Assembly (NCBI RefSeq): GCF_000275845.1
Contig: NW_006766885.1
Location: 669,538 to 733,537 of the forward strand
Direction: 5' to 3'
Length of the DNA: 64,000 nt
From: Dichomitus squalens LYAD-421 SS1
Taxonomy: Eukaryota > Basidiomycota > Agaricomycetes > Polyporales > Polyporaceae
Shown: piece by piece, positions 10,017-21,390 of the stretch
How the letters are laid out: each line of letters starts with the position of its first letter
How positions within the stretch are numbered: position 1 is the first letter of the stretch
The notes under the pieces: generated by a model
Seen by the model: the letters and a program-made list of their open reading frames with translations, nothing else
Told to the model about the DNA's origin: nothing
Database searches by the model: none
Made by a program: the position numbers and the translations under genes

Positions 10017-12528
10017 ATGCCTTCAGCAGACATGCCACAGGTTCGCTCTCCCCCTTCTCCTTCATCCTTATATATGCTACAACTAGTATGCCCAATCTCT
10101 ACTGTCCAGCACGCCCAAATCCTCGTCATTGGCGGTGGCCCGGGCGGCAGCTACACCGCCTCTGTCCTCGCCCGCGAGGGCTTTGACGTCGTGGTCTTCG
10201 AGGCCGCAAAATTCCCCCGGTTGGTCCCGCCCCCATGACATATTATTCCAAAGCGTATTTACACGGTCATTATCAGGTACCACATCGGCGAATCCTTATT
10301 GCCATCCGTCCGCCACTACCTGCGCTTCATCGATGCTGAGGACAAAGTCGCTTCCTACGGATTCGTCCCAAAGGTAAATCCATCGCCGAAGTCAGTCATC
10401 CTCTCTAACCACTTTTCGTCGACAGCCCGGATCTGCCATCAAATTTAACCAATTTATGCAAGAAGGATGTAAGTCGACGGCCTTCCCTGTCACTGCTTCC
10501 CTCACCCAATTGACTCGAAACGTCACGCTGACGCCGCCTTCTCCGTAGACACAGACTTCGTCGCCCTCGGTGCGACCAACAACGCCTGGAACGTCGTGCG
10601 TTCCCAATTCGACCATCTCCTGCTCAAGCACGCTGCCTCGTGCGGAGCAAAGGTCTACGAGCAAACTCGCGTCGTAGACGTCGCCTTCGAGGACGCGTCG
10701 TCCTCCCAGGTTCCTCTGCAACCAGCCCCCCAGCCTCCCCACTCGTGTTTCGGTCAGCGTATCCCCGGTCAACGGCGGCCAAGTACAGTGGAGTTTTCCA
10801 ATCCGCCCGCTTCGGAACTCGGCCGTCCGAAAAGCGTCGTCTACGAAACCGCTTTCGGTGCGAAACGCGAGATCACCTTCGACTATCTCGTAGACGCCAG
10901 CGGGCGCGCCGGCATCATGAGCACAAAGTGGGTGTGCCTGACCGGTCGTTCCCCCGCCCACGTCTAACGAGGTCTACGTGTGAAGGTACCTGAAGAATCG
11001 CAAGTTCAACGCCTCGCTCAAGAACGTGGCTGTTTGGGGTTACTGGAAGAACACTGACATGTACGGAGAAGGCACATCTCGTCAGAACGCCCCGTTCTTC
11101 GAAGCATTGAGTGGTAAAGCGGATCCTCTCAGTCACGCTTCTAGCCCGATCCTGACCCTACGCCATAGACGAATCTGGTTGGGCGTGGTTCATTCCTCTC
11201 CACAAGGGCCTCACGTCTGTGGGTGTTGTCATGGATCAGAAACAACTCGGAATTCGTTCCAGGGCATCATCCTCCGCCACCAACTCACCATTGCCCGGCG
11301 GTCGTCGCCCGTCTATCTCTGCGCGCACGGCTTCAACCCTGGCGGGGCGCTATGTTTCCTTTCTCCAGCTTGCTCCGGGAGTTTTGGACCTCATCGGCGA
11401 TGGGGAGCTTGTGGCCGTAAAGACGGACGAGGATGACGGCGAGGAGGAACCACCCGTTGCTAGGAGCGCCAGCGACTACAGCTACTCTGCCACTGAGTAC
11501 GCCGGTCCCGGCTTCAGACTCGTTGGTGATGCTGGAGGTACGTTTTGACGCACCCGACACCGTTATGCTTGCGTCCTGACAATGCTCCATCAGCGTTTAT
11601 CGATCCATTCTTTTCTTCGGGTGTTCATCTTGCCATGACCGGGGCGCTTTCTGCTGCCGCCTCGATAGCAGCCTCCATCCGGGGTCACTGCAGGGAAGCA
11701 GACGCTGCTCGGTGGCATAGTAGCCGCGTCTCGCTCTCATATACGAGGTACGCTATCCGTTGTGGAGTCCTCGATTCAACTAATTGGTAAACTTCTTTAG
11801 GTTCCTCATTGTCGTGCTGAGTGCATACAAGCAGATCAGAGCTCAGTCAGTGAATGTACTTGCCGACATCCAAGAAAACAACTTTGATAAGGCATTTGCA
11901 TTTTTACGACCAGGTAGAGATTGTTATCGGTATCGAACGCGAAGGGGTTCACTGACACTCCCGTGTAGTCATCCAAGGCGGCGCCGACATGGGCACCAGG
12001 CTTTCGGAAGACGAGGTCCAACGCGCTCTCGACTTCTGCGTCCACCTCTTCGACCCCACAACGCCGGAACAACACGAGTCAGTCCGCCAAAAGCTGGAGA
12101 TCCTTCGCGCACCCGCCTCCCCAGGGGCGCCATTCTCGACCAAGAGCGGCACCGACTCCGATGTCTCCCGTTTGTTCGACGTCCGCGCGCCCTTGTTGGA
12201 CCCGTCCGAGCTCGAGCAGCTCCTCCGTCGGCAGCTGCGGGTGCAGGTGCACGAATGCGACTCCGCCCCGTCGACCCCGCCTTCCCCCCGTTCGGCGTAC
12301 TTCCCGTCTTCCCCGCAGAGCCCGCGCATCCCCGCGGCAATCCCGGAGGCGGGCGCGGACCCGCAGTCGGAGATCCGCATGGTGCTGAACAAGGTCAACG
12401 CCCGTCGGGTGATCCACGCCGAACATGGGAATGGGCTCAACAGTTTGGAAGAGGAGGAGCTCGGGGGATACGTGCTGCGGCTCAAGAGGGGCGAGCTGGG
12501 CCTGCGGAAGGTGGAGCCGAGTCCATAA
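10017..12528 (+). CDS. Flavin-dependent halogenase (FAD-dependent monooxygenase superfamily)
   Basis: Probably halogenates a phenolic or aromatic substrate using FADH2, O2 and halide. Exons: 10017-10040, 10110-10219, 10277-10373, 10426-10468, 10549-10927, 10986-11113, 11169-11537, 11594-11747, 11801-11913, 11969-12528 (658 aa). Three family signatures are present: the FAD-binding VIGGGPGGS near residue 15, GWAWFIP (the halogenase WxWxIP motif) near 264, and [11 protein letters not shown] (Fx.Px.SxG) near 385. [13 protein letters not shown] and [11 protein letters not shown] match fungal halogenases, and the latter includes a candidate catalytic lysine. [14 protein letters not shown] is also typical. 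Two low-complexity insertions (about residues 160-190 and 285-360) make it long for the family. Neighbours give no biosynthetic backbone gene, so the substrate is unknown. The 3' end converges on PDAT, 336 bp away. Confidence 0.9.
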
Positions 12529-12864
12529 AGAGGTCAATCGACCGGTGTGGATCTGTAAACGACTTCTCGCCTTTTAGGCTTTGTATATAATGCGGTCGCT
12601 TCAATGCACGGACTTCATTCTATATCCTGGCGCCATTCACTCCGCTCTGCTGCACATTTATCTCTAGTCGTCCCTGCTACATGCTTTCAAGCGAAGTGAG
12701 GCTACTCCCCGGTCATTCCGTTCCTATTGGTATCAAATTCGTATCATAGTCTAGAGGGTGGCTCCTAGGTACCAAACACGGTAGGTATGTGGTAGGGAAG
12801 TATTCCCACTACTAGTAAGTCCTATTATTAGAGTGGCCGTAACAAAGAAAGGGCCCCGGCGATT

Positions 12865-15800
12865 TCAATCCCACTTGACCCGCTTCGCATACTCCCGTAT
12901 GTTGGACACGAACGAATCTTTGACCTCGTCCCCCGCGCCCGTAGCAACCTGCAGGATGATCTCGTTCAAGCCCGTCGCGCCGAGGATGTCGACATGGTCG
13001 CTGGTCGTCCCTCCTCCACGGGGTATCGTCGCAACCGGATTGTGCGGCAGCTTCAGGCCGGCTGGTCAGCCTCGCCTGTACCTCACTCGCCTTGACATCT
13101 ACAATACACGCGACTCACCTCGACCGTCGTCACCTTGATCCCCGCGGGGTTCCACCGCTCCCTCTTCCAGCCCTCGACGCACATGGCGCCCAAGCTGAGC
13201 AGGCTGACCGTCCCGTCGCCCTCGCCCATCTTCACGCCGTTGATCACGGGCGGGTCGATCGCCTCGTCCGTGTACTCCGCGTCGATGTACGTCGCGCGGT
13301 ACATGGGCATGTCGAGCGGCGGGCGCGGCGAGGTGCAGTTGCCCTCGTGCGCCGGGTCGTCCTCCGCGCAGAGCGCGACGGGCGAGTCCGGCTGGATCTC
13401 GTCGTATTCGTAGTTTTGTTGGGTGTACCAGTACGACCGCTGCGCACGGGCGTCGCCGCCCGCCAGTTAGCATCCTGCGAGTGTGGGAGAGGGATGGACG
13501 GCTGTGCGTACTTCCGTGTCCTTTCCGTGGCCGTATACGCAATAGATCTTCATCGAGGGTGCATTGGGAAGCCTGACGACGGAGACGTCCCCGGTTGTCA
13601 GTATGGCCGACCAACTGTGGCCTGAAGGAGGACTTTACTGGATCTCGAGCGGGTTCGTCCACTTTGTGAAGTCGAGGTTGTTCGCTTTGAGCTTCTCAAC
13701 GTCTCGCTCGAGACCGAACGAGTAATTGCTCGCCAACATTTTCTAGGGATTCCCGTGAATTACAGAAGGGATAATAGCAGGGGAAAGATACGGACCTGGA
13801 ATGTAGTCGGCGTGCGCTCGAGGATCCACGTTCCAGCCGGACCCGACGTCATGTTGTAAAGGTCGCTATCGCCGTCCAGAGCTGGGGAGCTTGCCCGGAA
13901 CGCGATCAGAGGCCCGTGGCTATGGGTTGCGTTGGCGCGATCATCTGGCGCAAAGGTCACGTTGCCCCAGACATCGTCACCACCCTACAACGTACGCTTG
14001 CAATCAATTTGACCTCGAACAGCCTCTTGGTCGACGACGCACCTTGATCCACATGCTGGCGCTCCCTGCCCAACTCCTGAAGAGCTTCTGCCGCTCCTTA
14101 CGAGAGAAGAACCGCTCGAGCACTATGAAACGATCCATGAATTACTGTGCATGGGCCGTCGATAGATTTGCTTTACCGTATGCGCCAGCTGGGTTGATCT
14201 GAACCGTATCCTTCATCTCACCAGAGAGGAAAGCTGACATGGCCTTGGCCTACATCGTCGGTCGCGTAAGGACTTGGCTAGAAACGGATTATCGCCGCAC
14301 ATACCACGCCCTGTAGCGTACTTCAGCACCCGCTAGATACGGTCATTGCAGGAAGACCGACAAGACGTACCAGATGCGTCCCAGCAATGGTGATGAACGC
14401 TTCTATATGGTTCTTAGAGATACATTAGGGGGCGAACGGAGGTTCAAAGCGTACTATGTCGCACCTCGACCCAGTCGGGGCCACCCTTGCCATGGAGAGG
14501 CGACTCGACCCATTTCAGACTAACCGAATCAGGTGAGTGTCACTGAGTGTGGTCACGGTACTCCAACGTACAAGTACTGCATCAACAGTTAGAATCGATT
14601 AATGCACACGTTCAGCAGCATGGCAACGTACCAGAATCACCTGCGCAGCCATAGTCTCAGAAATCAACCTGTACAGCGAACACGACCGGTGAACTTACCG
14701 TGCTTCCCATCGAGTGGGCACTCAATACCACCTTGCGATTCTCACGAGCGCTAATAATCGGTCAGCATATCCACCCTTTTCTTGAGTATGGCATAGGGGT
14801 TGACGCGTACACAAAGCCTTCGATAGTAGCCCGGAGTTTAGAGAAATATCCGTCACGTTCCTCGAGATTGTAGAAGGAGAGACGCCAATCATACGGCGCA
14901 AGATGGAGATTGTTTGTGTCATACCCAACCACAGCGAGGTTCTCCACAATCTTCGACCTGAGGCCAATTGGTTTCAACATATTCTCCATTATATTGCCAG
15001 GGACACTACTACAGACATGAACGTACCAGAGCCAGTATCCCTGTATGAAGCTGCTCGCAGCATCTATTCCCTCAGCAGCTCTGACCTTGACGCCAGGTGG
15101 GTCAAGACCGGTCACTGGATCTAACATGAGAGCGGCGATCCATTTGTCGCGGTTGAATGTGACCTGAGAGATCATCGAGAAACCACCCCATAGCTTCTTG
15201 CGGAAGAACGGCCGGTACTCAAGCGAAGTAGACCAAGACTCTAAACCCTGGCAAAGTGGTGATATTGTCACTATACGACTCATTAGACGAGGCTCAAGCG
15301 ACATACGGTTGAGATTATTCCAGGAACGAGGACGACGGGATATTTCGCTGAGAGACCTTTTGCGGCGATCTTCTCGCCCACGGTGAATTCCAATCCATTG
15401 TTGTTGAGCTTCCAAGGTTCGGGAATGTTCTTCCATAGTCGTTGCCACTCCATTTCAACCCGTGTGAAGTTCATGAGGGGGAATTCCAGAGGGGAGAATT
15501 CGGGTATAGTGATGTCAAATTCATCCATGAGAAGGGCGAGATGTGTTTGGAAATCCGAAAAGTCGTTGGGGTGAATCAAGACGACCCCGACGAGTATTCC
15601 CACTGACAACACTTGCGGTTAACGCGGGAGAAGCGATGGCGAGATCCGTGCTCACACAACAATCCCAGGGGAAAGAGAAAGCGGCGTGTCGTGTAGAACC
15701 GTCGACCATCCTATTGGGGGTACGTGAGATGCCTTCCCTAAGACGGAGGTATGGAAATCACATAAAGCGCACATACTTTTCGCTTTTCTAACTCCTTCTG

Positions 15801-15947
15801 TTTGCCTTTCAAATCCTTCAATGTATCCTTTACGTCTTCTTGAATCTCATTATGAACATTGGCCGCCTGTTGCTGCTCGTCCAGCTGAGAGCCTGTAACG
15901 GCAGAATCCGACCTGTTTCGTTTCTTCAAGCGTTGCGTAAGAGCCAT
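12865..15947 (-). CDS. LRO1: Phospholipid:diacylglycerol acyltransferase (LCAT family, Lro1-like)
   Basis: ER enzyme that transfers an acyl chain from phospholipid to diacylglycerol to make triacylglycerol. I resolve 18 exons (693 aa; yeast Lro1 is about 660): 15947-15777, 15710-15656, 15611-15307, 15247-15027, 14957-14811, 14750-14699, 14640-14632, 14576-14572, 14519-14465, 14412-14371, 14310-14305, 14249-14177, 14122-14043, 13984-13796, 13742-13639, 13572-13512, 13439-13119, 13050-12865. A basic, coiled-coil-like N-terminus precedes one membrane anchor (about 64-88), the single-span Lro1 topology. The lid region VLVPGI and nucleophile motif SAHSMGS (Ser near 313) are followed by the Asp in GDGTVSLLSLG and the His in SDHVDILG. 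SGEMKDTVQ and APYDWRLS are strongly family-typical. Start MALTQRL is used because the upstream in-frame codon is TTG. Three exons are only 9, 5 and 6 nt. Confidence 0.95.
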
Positions 15948-17369
15948 CGAGACCAAGCTGTGGCGCCCAACGCCCTACTACGAGATGGGATGGGAGACTG
16001 GTAGAGCGGACAGATGGCGGTCAGTGATTGCTGTTGTCGCGTTGCTCTTTGGTAAGTATGCGACGTGCGTCACGAATATCTCATGTCTGCTGCGTAGCCC
16101 TAACCCTACGTCATACTGCTGCGTCGGCGAGATTGCCGATTTGCGTTCCAGAAGCACTCTCAGTCGCTGGCGGCTCGCCTAGATTACTTACCTTGCCTAT
16201 TGAAGTCCTACTCAATAGTTTCGCCTGCTCCTCGGTGGGTTTGCCATACAATGAAGCGTCGCAATGTGGTTGCATCCCAAGTTCTCGCATGTTGCTTCTA
16301 TGCTTACTGTGACATTCATAGATTACGTTGAGCTGACGTGCCACGTCCAGGACGTGTGAACGCCTTCCAGCACTGAAGAGTATCTCCGATACGCCTCTGG
16401 AGAGCTCCAATGGCAATCACAATCTTTGACACTACTGCAACAGCCAATCTGATGTTATGTGCCGGCCCAGCTTCCCTCACTTCCCCTGCTCTCCGTGGAT
16501 AAACGCGCCTGACCAGGAGCCGGACGTCTTCGCAGAGGCTTTGTTTGGAAATGAGATCGGGATGCGCCATCTCGTTCCAATATAGCCAGACTGCAGGCGT
16601 TCGTGACACGAGGCACTGCTGGACCCAGCTCTTGGCTAGCGCTCCTGGCGTTACGAAACACCCCGTTACAGATTGGTGCAGTGCGCATACCCGGGCCTCA
16701 CGCAATCGGCGTCCTTGCATTCTTCCTGCGCGATTGACTCCTGTCAATGTCCGTGCATCAGCGTCCAGCCGGCCAGACGAAGTATACTGGCTCAACGCTG
16801 CGTTTTTCCATGCCGTCAGTCATCCGCACGAAGGCGTTCCCTACCTGATCGACAGCAAATGTCCCAAGTTTCAACATACCTTGAGAATGTTCTGGAACAC
16901 GTCGATACTTCAAGCATACCGTACCCATGTTTTTGGGATAGAATCCCCTCCACATCCACAGCGCTTAGGGCTCTTCTCACGAATTTCCGTGGACTCCGCA
17001 CATCCTCTCACCGACACTGGTCCGTACGACTGGCTGTGCGATAATTTGCCTCCGTAAGGTTCAGCTCTGCGCCTTTCCTAGCCGCCGCCAATGGCACGCC
17101 CGTCCAACGTCCCTGCATCTCACGGCGGCACGCCCACGCGCAGTGACTCCGGTGGCAATCACCCACAAAAAGTGACAGCCCCTTTGACCCGGCAGAGAGG
17201 GAGCCGACATGAATCTACGGCACGTTGAGACGTTTGGTCCCCGCTGTGGGAGACGTCGCCGGCTCCGCACGCTCGGAGGGTACCAAGCGCATGGCGGTGT
17301 GCGCAGAAAGATGGGACTCTCACTGACGTGTATCGCACAATGCTCGGAGCTCTATCGGTCCTGCCGCCC
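15948..17369. other. Intergenic region between PDAT and DUF6593 gene
   Basis: About 1.4 kb between two divergent genes, holding both promoters. Open frames up to 170 codons occur on both strands but lack domains, and the overlapping frames are equally long, as expected by chance at this base composition. A single CCCTAACCCTA near 16100 is not a telomere array. Confidence 0.45.
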
Positions 17370-17375
17370 TATATA
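17370..17375 (+). promoter_or_regulatory. TATA box of DUF6593 gene
   Basis: TATATA lies about 130 bp upstream of the ATG and is followed by a C/T-rich leader. It is the standard core-promoter layout for genes in this window. Confidence 0.5.
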
Positions 17376-17506
17376 CTCAGGTACCCGCCTCTAAGCCTCC
17401 CCCCTTGCGCCCCCAGACTGACAGTCTTTGCACACAGTCGCATACCTCCCTCCATCGACCGACACCTCGTGCCTGTCGGCTCTATCTCCAGCACTACCTC
17501 ACCATC

Positions 17507-18276
17507 ATGCCTCCCGCAGCAAAGCCGAAGCCGCCACAGAAGCTCGAGTTCACGATGAACAGTCTGAGGAACACCACGCTGGCCACGGACGACGACTCGA
17601 TGTACTTCGAGATCGTGACGCGTTTCTGGCACCCGAACCTCACCAAGATCAACAAGTTCGACATGGAAACGCGCGAGCTCGTCACCGTCGCAGAGATCGA
17701 GGGCCTCCAGTCGGGTGAGCCTCGCGTGCGTTTCGGTGGCGACAAGAGCCCCTGGCAGTCAGCGACGGATTTCCTCAAGTTCGACCCTGATCGAGTGTGA
17801 GTGCTTTGCCCCAAAGGCTCTCGCTCCAGCTCGGAGCAGGTTGTGTCGGTGCTGATACTCGACGCACTGACGTCATCAGTAGTGGCGGTACTTTCCAGGC
17901 CATCGGGGGAGTCGAGTATAGGTGGAAGACCCACCACGGACGCTTCCAGGTGCGCATTTGCGAGCCGTGCTGAGCCATAACCTGTTGTAGTGATGCGTGA
18001 CTGCAGCTCGTGAGGGCAGATGATCCCGAGAAGAAGGCCGTTGCCGAGTTTCACCCGCATAGGCGGCATTTGTTCGTGTTCAGGATGTCCAAGCACGCCT
18101 ATTTCGAGGTGCAGCCCCTCCCGGAGATCGTAGAGGCGATTGACAAGTTTATTGGTGAGCTCATCCGTTTTTGCAGGGTAGCCCGAGCCTAATATTTGAT
18201 TCATTCAGTGAGCTATCTCCTTGTGGAGAGGAAACGGAGGGACTCTCGTATCCGCGTCAAACTCGAACGTCACTAA
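17507..18276 (+). CDS. DUF6593-type basidiomycete protein
   Basis: Exons 17507-17796, 17880-17949, 18007-18154 and 18209-18276 give 191 aa. Conserved features of the family are LRNTTLATDDDSMYFEI near the start, a VAEIEG strand, GGVEYRWKTHHG, AVAEFHPHRRHLFVF and a C-terminal SYLLVERKRRDSR. The compact beta-strand pattern with an EYRWK motif recalls a tubby-like or phospholipid-scramblase-like fold (inference from memory of the family). Members are abundant in mushroom-forming fungi and have no established function that I know. The gene converges on the 2OG dioxygenase; only 246 bp separate the stop codons. Confidence 0.85.
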
Positions 18277-18457
18277 TCACGCTGCATACTTCCTCGCCTC
18301 GACGCTCGTTGTCCTCTCCAGCGTTCTCCTTATTATACACCGGCGACGCTCCCTCACTCCTTTCATGGTTCTCGGTTCTCTCTCGGCTCCATAGATATCT
18401 ATGCGGATCAATTACCCGCAACCATTTATCCGTGCATTTGGCTTAATACAACATACC

Positions 18458-18475
18458 GGTTTCGAATTCGAAACC
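18458..18475. terminator. Perfect 18-bp palindrome between convergent genes
   Basis: GGTTTCGAATTCGAAACC is its own reverse complement. It lies between the stop codons of the DUF6593 gene and the 2OG dioxygenase gene, 182 bp and 48 bp away respectively. A role in 3'-end formation is only a positional inference. Confidence 0.35.
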
Positions 18476-18522
18476 ATACATGTCTGCTCTCATCCCGTTG
18501 GCGACTTGCACATACAGACCGT

Positions 18523-20001
18523 CTAGTACGCGCTGCCTTGCGCAGGAAGGCCTTGAGGGAAAAATTGCTTGAACATGTCAGGATAATGTCTCTCTGCGAC
18601 GTCAGGATGGCTCCTGTTACGCATTCATTCGGCACTCATTCTGCGAGCTGATGAAAGTCACCACTCACTTGACACGACCGATCAGGTTCACATAGCCAGA
18701 GGGATACTGCCCATATTCCTGATAGTTGACCGCTATACGCAATGGAAGCATTAAACACCAGTCTGAGCATATGCAGCGAGCGAGAAGACTCACAATCCAC
18801 CACACCAGTCTGTCCACGTGAATCCTTGAGTTTCAAGATCTCCGGCTTGACTGCACAAGTCTGATGAACCAGATGCTCATGGCGTGAACTGCAGTCAGAT
18901 CAACTCACAGTCCAGTACAAGGTCGCCGATGCATATCTCTTGGGCGATGCTCTGGAAGAAGGGGATCGAATAGCGAGGCGTGGAACCAGGCGGTGGCGAT
19001 AGCACGCGGTGCGAGGTCGCGCGCGCGAGTCCCTGCGTGACGGTCTCCAAAGCTGAGACGACCGGACGGTGAGCACCGACAATACACCCCTCACAGCCGC
19101 GGAACCACGAGAAGCCTACCTTTCCCTAGATTGATAACGAAGGTACCAGGGACGGGTGGGGCATCGATCCACTCGCCCGCAAGGTTCTGCACCTGCAGGC
19201 CCGGATGGTCGGATACTTGGAGCAGCTGCGAGACCGAACAAGCAGTCATCACTACACAGCCGGCCTTCTATGAAGTGGGCGCACGCACAAACGTCAAGAA
19301 GCCCCCATCGAAGTGCGGCCCGACGCCCTGGTCGGAATCGCCCTCCTTGCGGGCTGGATACTTGACGATCTTCGAACGGTGCTGCAAGACACCCGGCTTG
19401 GGCTTCGCATCGCCACCGAGAAAAGGAGCAAAGGCCTCCTCTGGGACTTCGAAGGCCTCGGCGATGAGTCTGATGAAGTCGTAGCTGAGCTGCTCGACCT
19501 GGTCCAAGTACCGGAGGTACGTCGCCTTGAAACCGGGCAGTAGCTCTTCCGGAGGCCACTGTTCGTATCACCAGTCAGTCATATTCCTGAAAACTCTCGA
19601 AGCGCACATGCCTGAAGAGGTCCCCAGAGCTTGAGGTACTCTGGGTCACCTGGTTTCCACTGGTTCTCGTACGGTGTCCCGAAATCGAATTGCTCTCTTT
19701 GGTCCGTCTTGCCCTTGGTCAGTTCCGCTCCGAGCCGGGAGTATCCGAAGAAGTGGGGAGAATTGGCCATAAGGATGCGTTCTTTCTCCTCATGTGGGAG
19801 GTCGAAGAGTCGCGGCGTATACTCTACCAAGGCCTCTACATCCTCTCGCGCAACCGGTGGATGCGAGAGGTAGAGGAAGCCGACATTGATGAGCGCATGT
19901 CGAAGCTGCTCGACAAACTTGGCGTGCCCTTCGGTGGTGGATAGAAGAGACCAATCTAGTATTGGGATGCTGGAGAAATTGCTGCTCGAGCTGTCGGTCA
20001 T
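18523..20001 (-). CDS. 2-oxoglutarate/Fe(II) dioxygenase, isopenicillin-N-synthase-like
   Basis: Oxidises a small molecule using Fe(II), O2 and 2-oxoglutarate; the substrate is unknown. Exons: 20001-19612, 19558-19289, 19225-19120, 19052-18909, 18850-18794, 18732-18669, 18613-18523 (373 aa, normal for the family). The N-terminal DIOX_N-like part contains IPILDWS, INVGFLYLSHP and ANSPHFFGYSRLGAE. The C-terminal 2OG-FeII_Oxy core has PHFDGGFLTF (metal His and Asp near 212-214), HPGLQVQN, NLG, distal metal His in ATSHRVLSPP (near 270) and PRYSIPFF, the RxS pair that binds 2-oxoglutarate. The protein ends FFPQGLPAQGSAY. The first intron begins GC, not GT. It resembles plant- and fungal-type dioxygenases that modify hormones or secondary metabolites, but primary metabolism is not excluded. 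Confidence 0.93.
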
Positions 20002-20153
20002 CGCGACTTCACCTGAGGTTGGGAGGCATACAATGCGATGGTCAGTGACAGCAGCTTGTAGATAGTATGATAAAGAGGGGCTCGCACGGAATCCTGAGGT
20101 CTAGTGTCGGATGACGCGATATGAGGAACATCTGAGCCTGTGACCTGTGGTGC

Positions 20154-20160
20154 TTTATAA
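20154..20160 (-). promoter_or_regulatory. TATA box of the 2OG dioxygenase gene
   Basis: The minus strand reads TTATAAA about 155 bp before the start codon. It is the clearest core-promoter element upstream of this gene. Confidence 0.45.
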
Positions 20161-21390
20161 GGAGTGGCTTCTTCCTAAGGCTGCACTGTACTCGTACGCC
20201 GCGGTCGGCGCACTCGCGCTGGCCTTTCATATTTCATATTGAACCACTATATTACCTCCCAGGGTGCCCGAGTATGGGCGAGTTAGTCCGACAAGTCGAG
20301 CACACGGGCCGGCCGGCCGATGTTCAGTAATCATGGAACCGGCCCTTGCGAGATAAATTCAGCTTTCAGCATCGTCCGTGCCAACCACACATGCTTTCTT
20401 TCTTCCCCGAAAACGTATCGTGCCTTGTATCCACCCCTAAATCAATGCATTGCATCCGAATCTAGTCCGCGACGACGCTGGTAGTCGACATTTGACTGCA
20501 CGGGTCTCCGCATAAAGTTCCAAGAAGCTCGGCAACAGGTTCACGCAGGGAAGTCCGCATACGATGTCTGACACCACTGACATCGTTCACTCTCGTGCTC
20601 GTAATACCTCCATGTCTTCAGTTCTGCTCTGGCTCTCCGCTGGGCGGTGCACAGGTCATATCGGTCGGGATGGAAGTAGATTTATACAGAAGCAAGGTGA
20701 GCACGACTTTCAGCTACGCTAGTGTGCTTTAGTCACCTCGTGTCAGGGCATCAGTACTTTCGGCTCGTCAAGGAGTACGTCTTTGGGACACATCCATGGA
20801 TATGCTCGGTATCGTTACAGCGGCTCGGTGGCCTGTTCGCCGCCCGCTCACATGATACGGATGGAGAGGGTCGATGGCAATCGTCGGGTGAGTGGAGGCA
20901 GCCCCTGCAGCGTGCGCCCAACGCCCTTCCCTCGTTATCGTCCAGTCCGCGACTGGACACGTTGTCTCACGATGAAGACACCGACGACTCATGTGCAGGC
21001 CACCGGAGCGAGCCGAGCGTCTGGGATGGATTCGCTGCAGGCCTGGGGGCGCGACGGCTGCGGCAGCGGGCGGGGACGGACGGAAAACATCCGCTATGTG
21101 TCATGTCGTCTGCGCTGCGTGTCCGTATGTCTGATGTGTGTAGATAGCGCGGGGAGAGGCCTGGGGTTTGAAACTGTGTATCGAGCGACAGTGGAGAGGG
21201 ATGAGAGCAAGAAGCGCACGGGCCCCCTTGGCCGGGTGCCGCACGGCGGGGATTGCCGAGCGAAGGGATTCAACCTTTGCAGTGGACCACCAACTCCCTC
21301 CAGCTCGCAGTGTCTCCTGCCCAGGCGCCATCCTCCGCCCGACACCGTCTCTCCCGCCCTCCCCGTACAACGCGCAGTTAGTCCCCAGCC
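20161..21390. other. Intergenic, divergent promoters of dioxygenase and PWWP genes
   Basis: About 1.2 kb. The last 150 bp before the PWWP gene are C-rich, a likely leader. Several overlapping open frames (up to 203 codons at 20783-21394) run through both strands without any recognisable domain, and I treat them as chance. Confidence 0.45.

Noticed and set aside
16090..16115. Telomere-like CCCTAACCCTA
   Set aside because: Less than two units, not an array, and in ordinary intergenic DNA.
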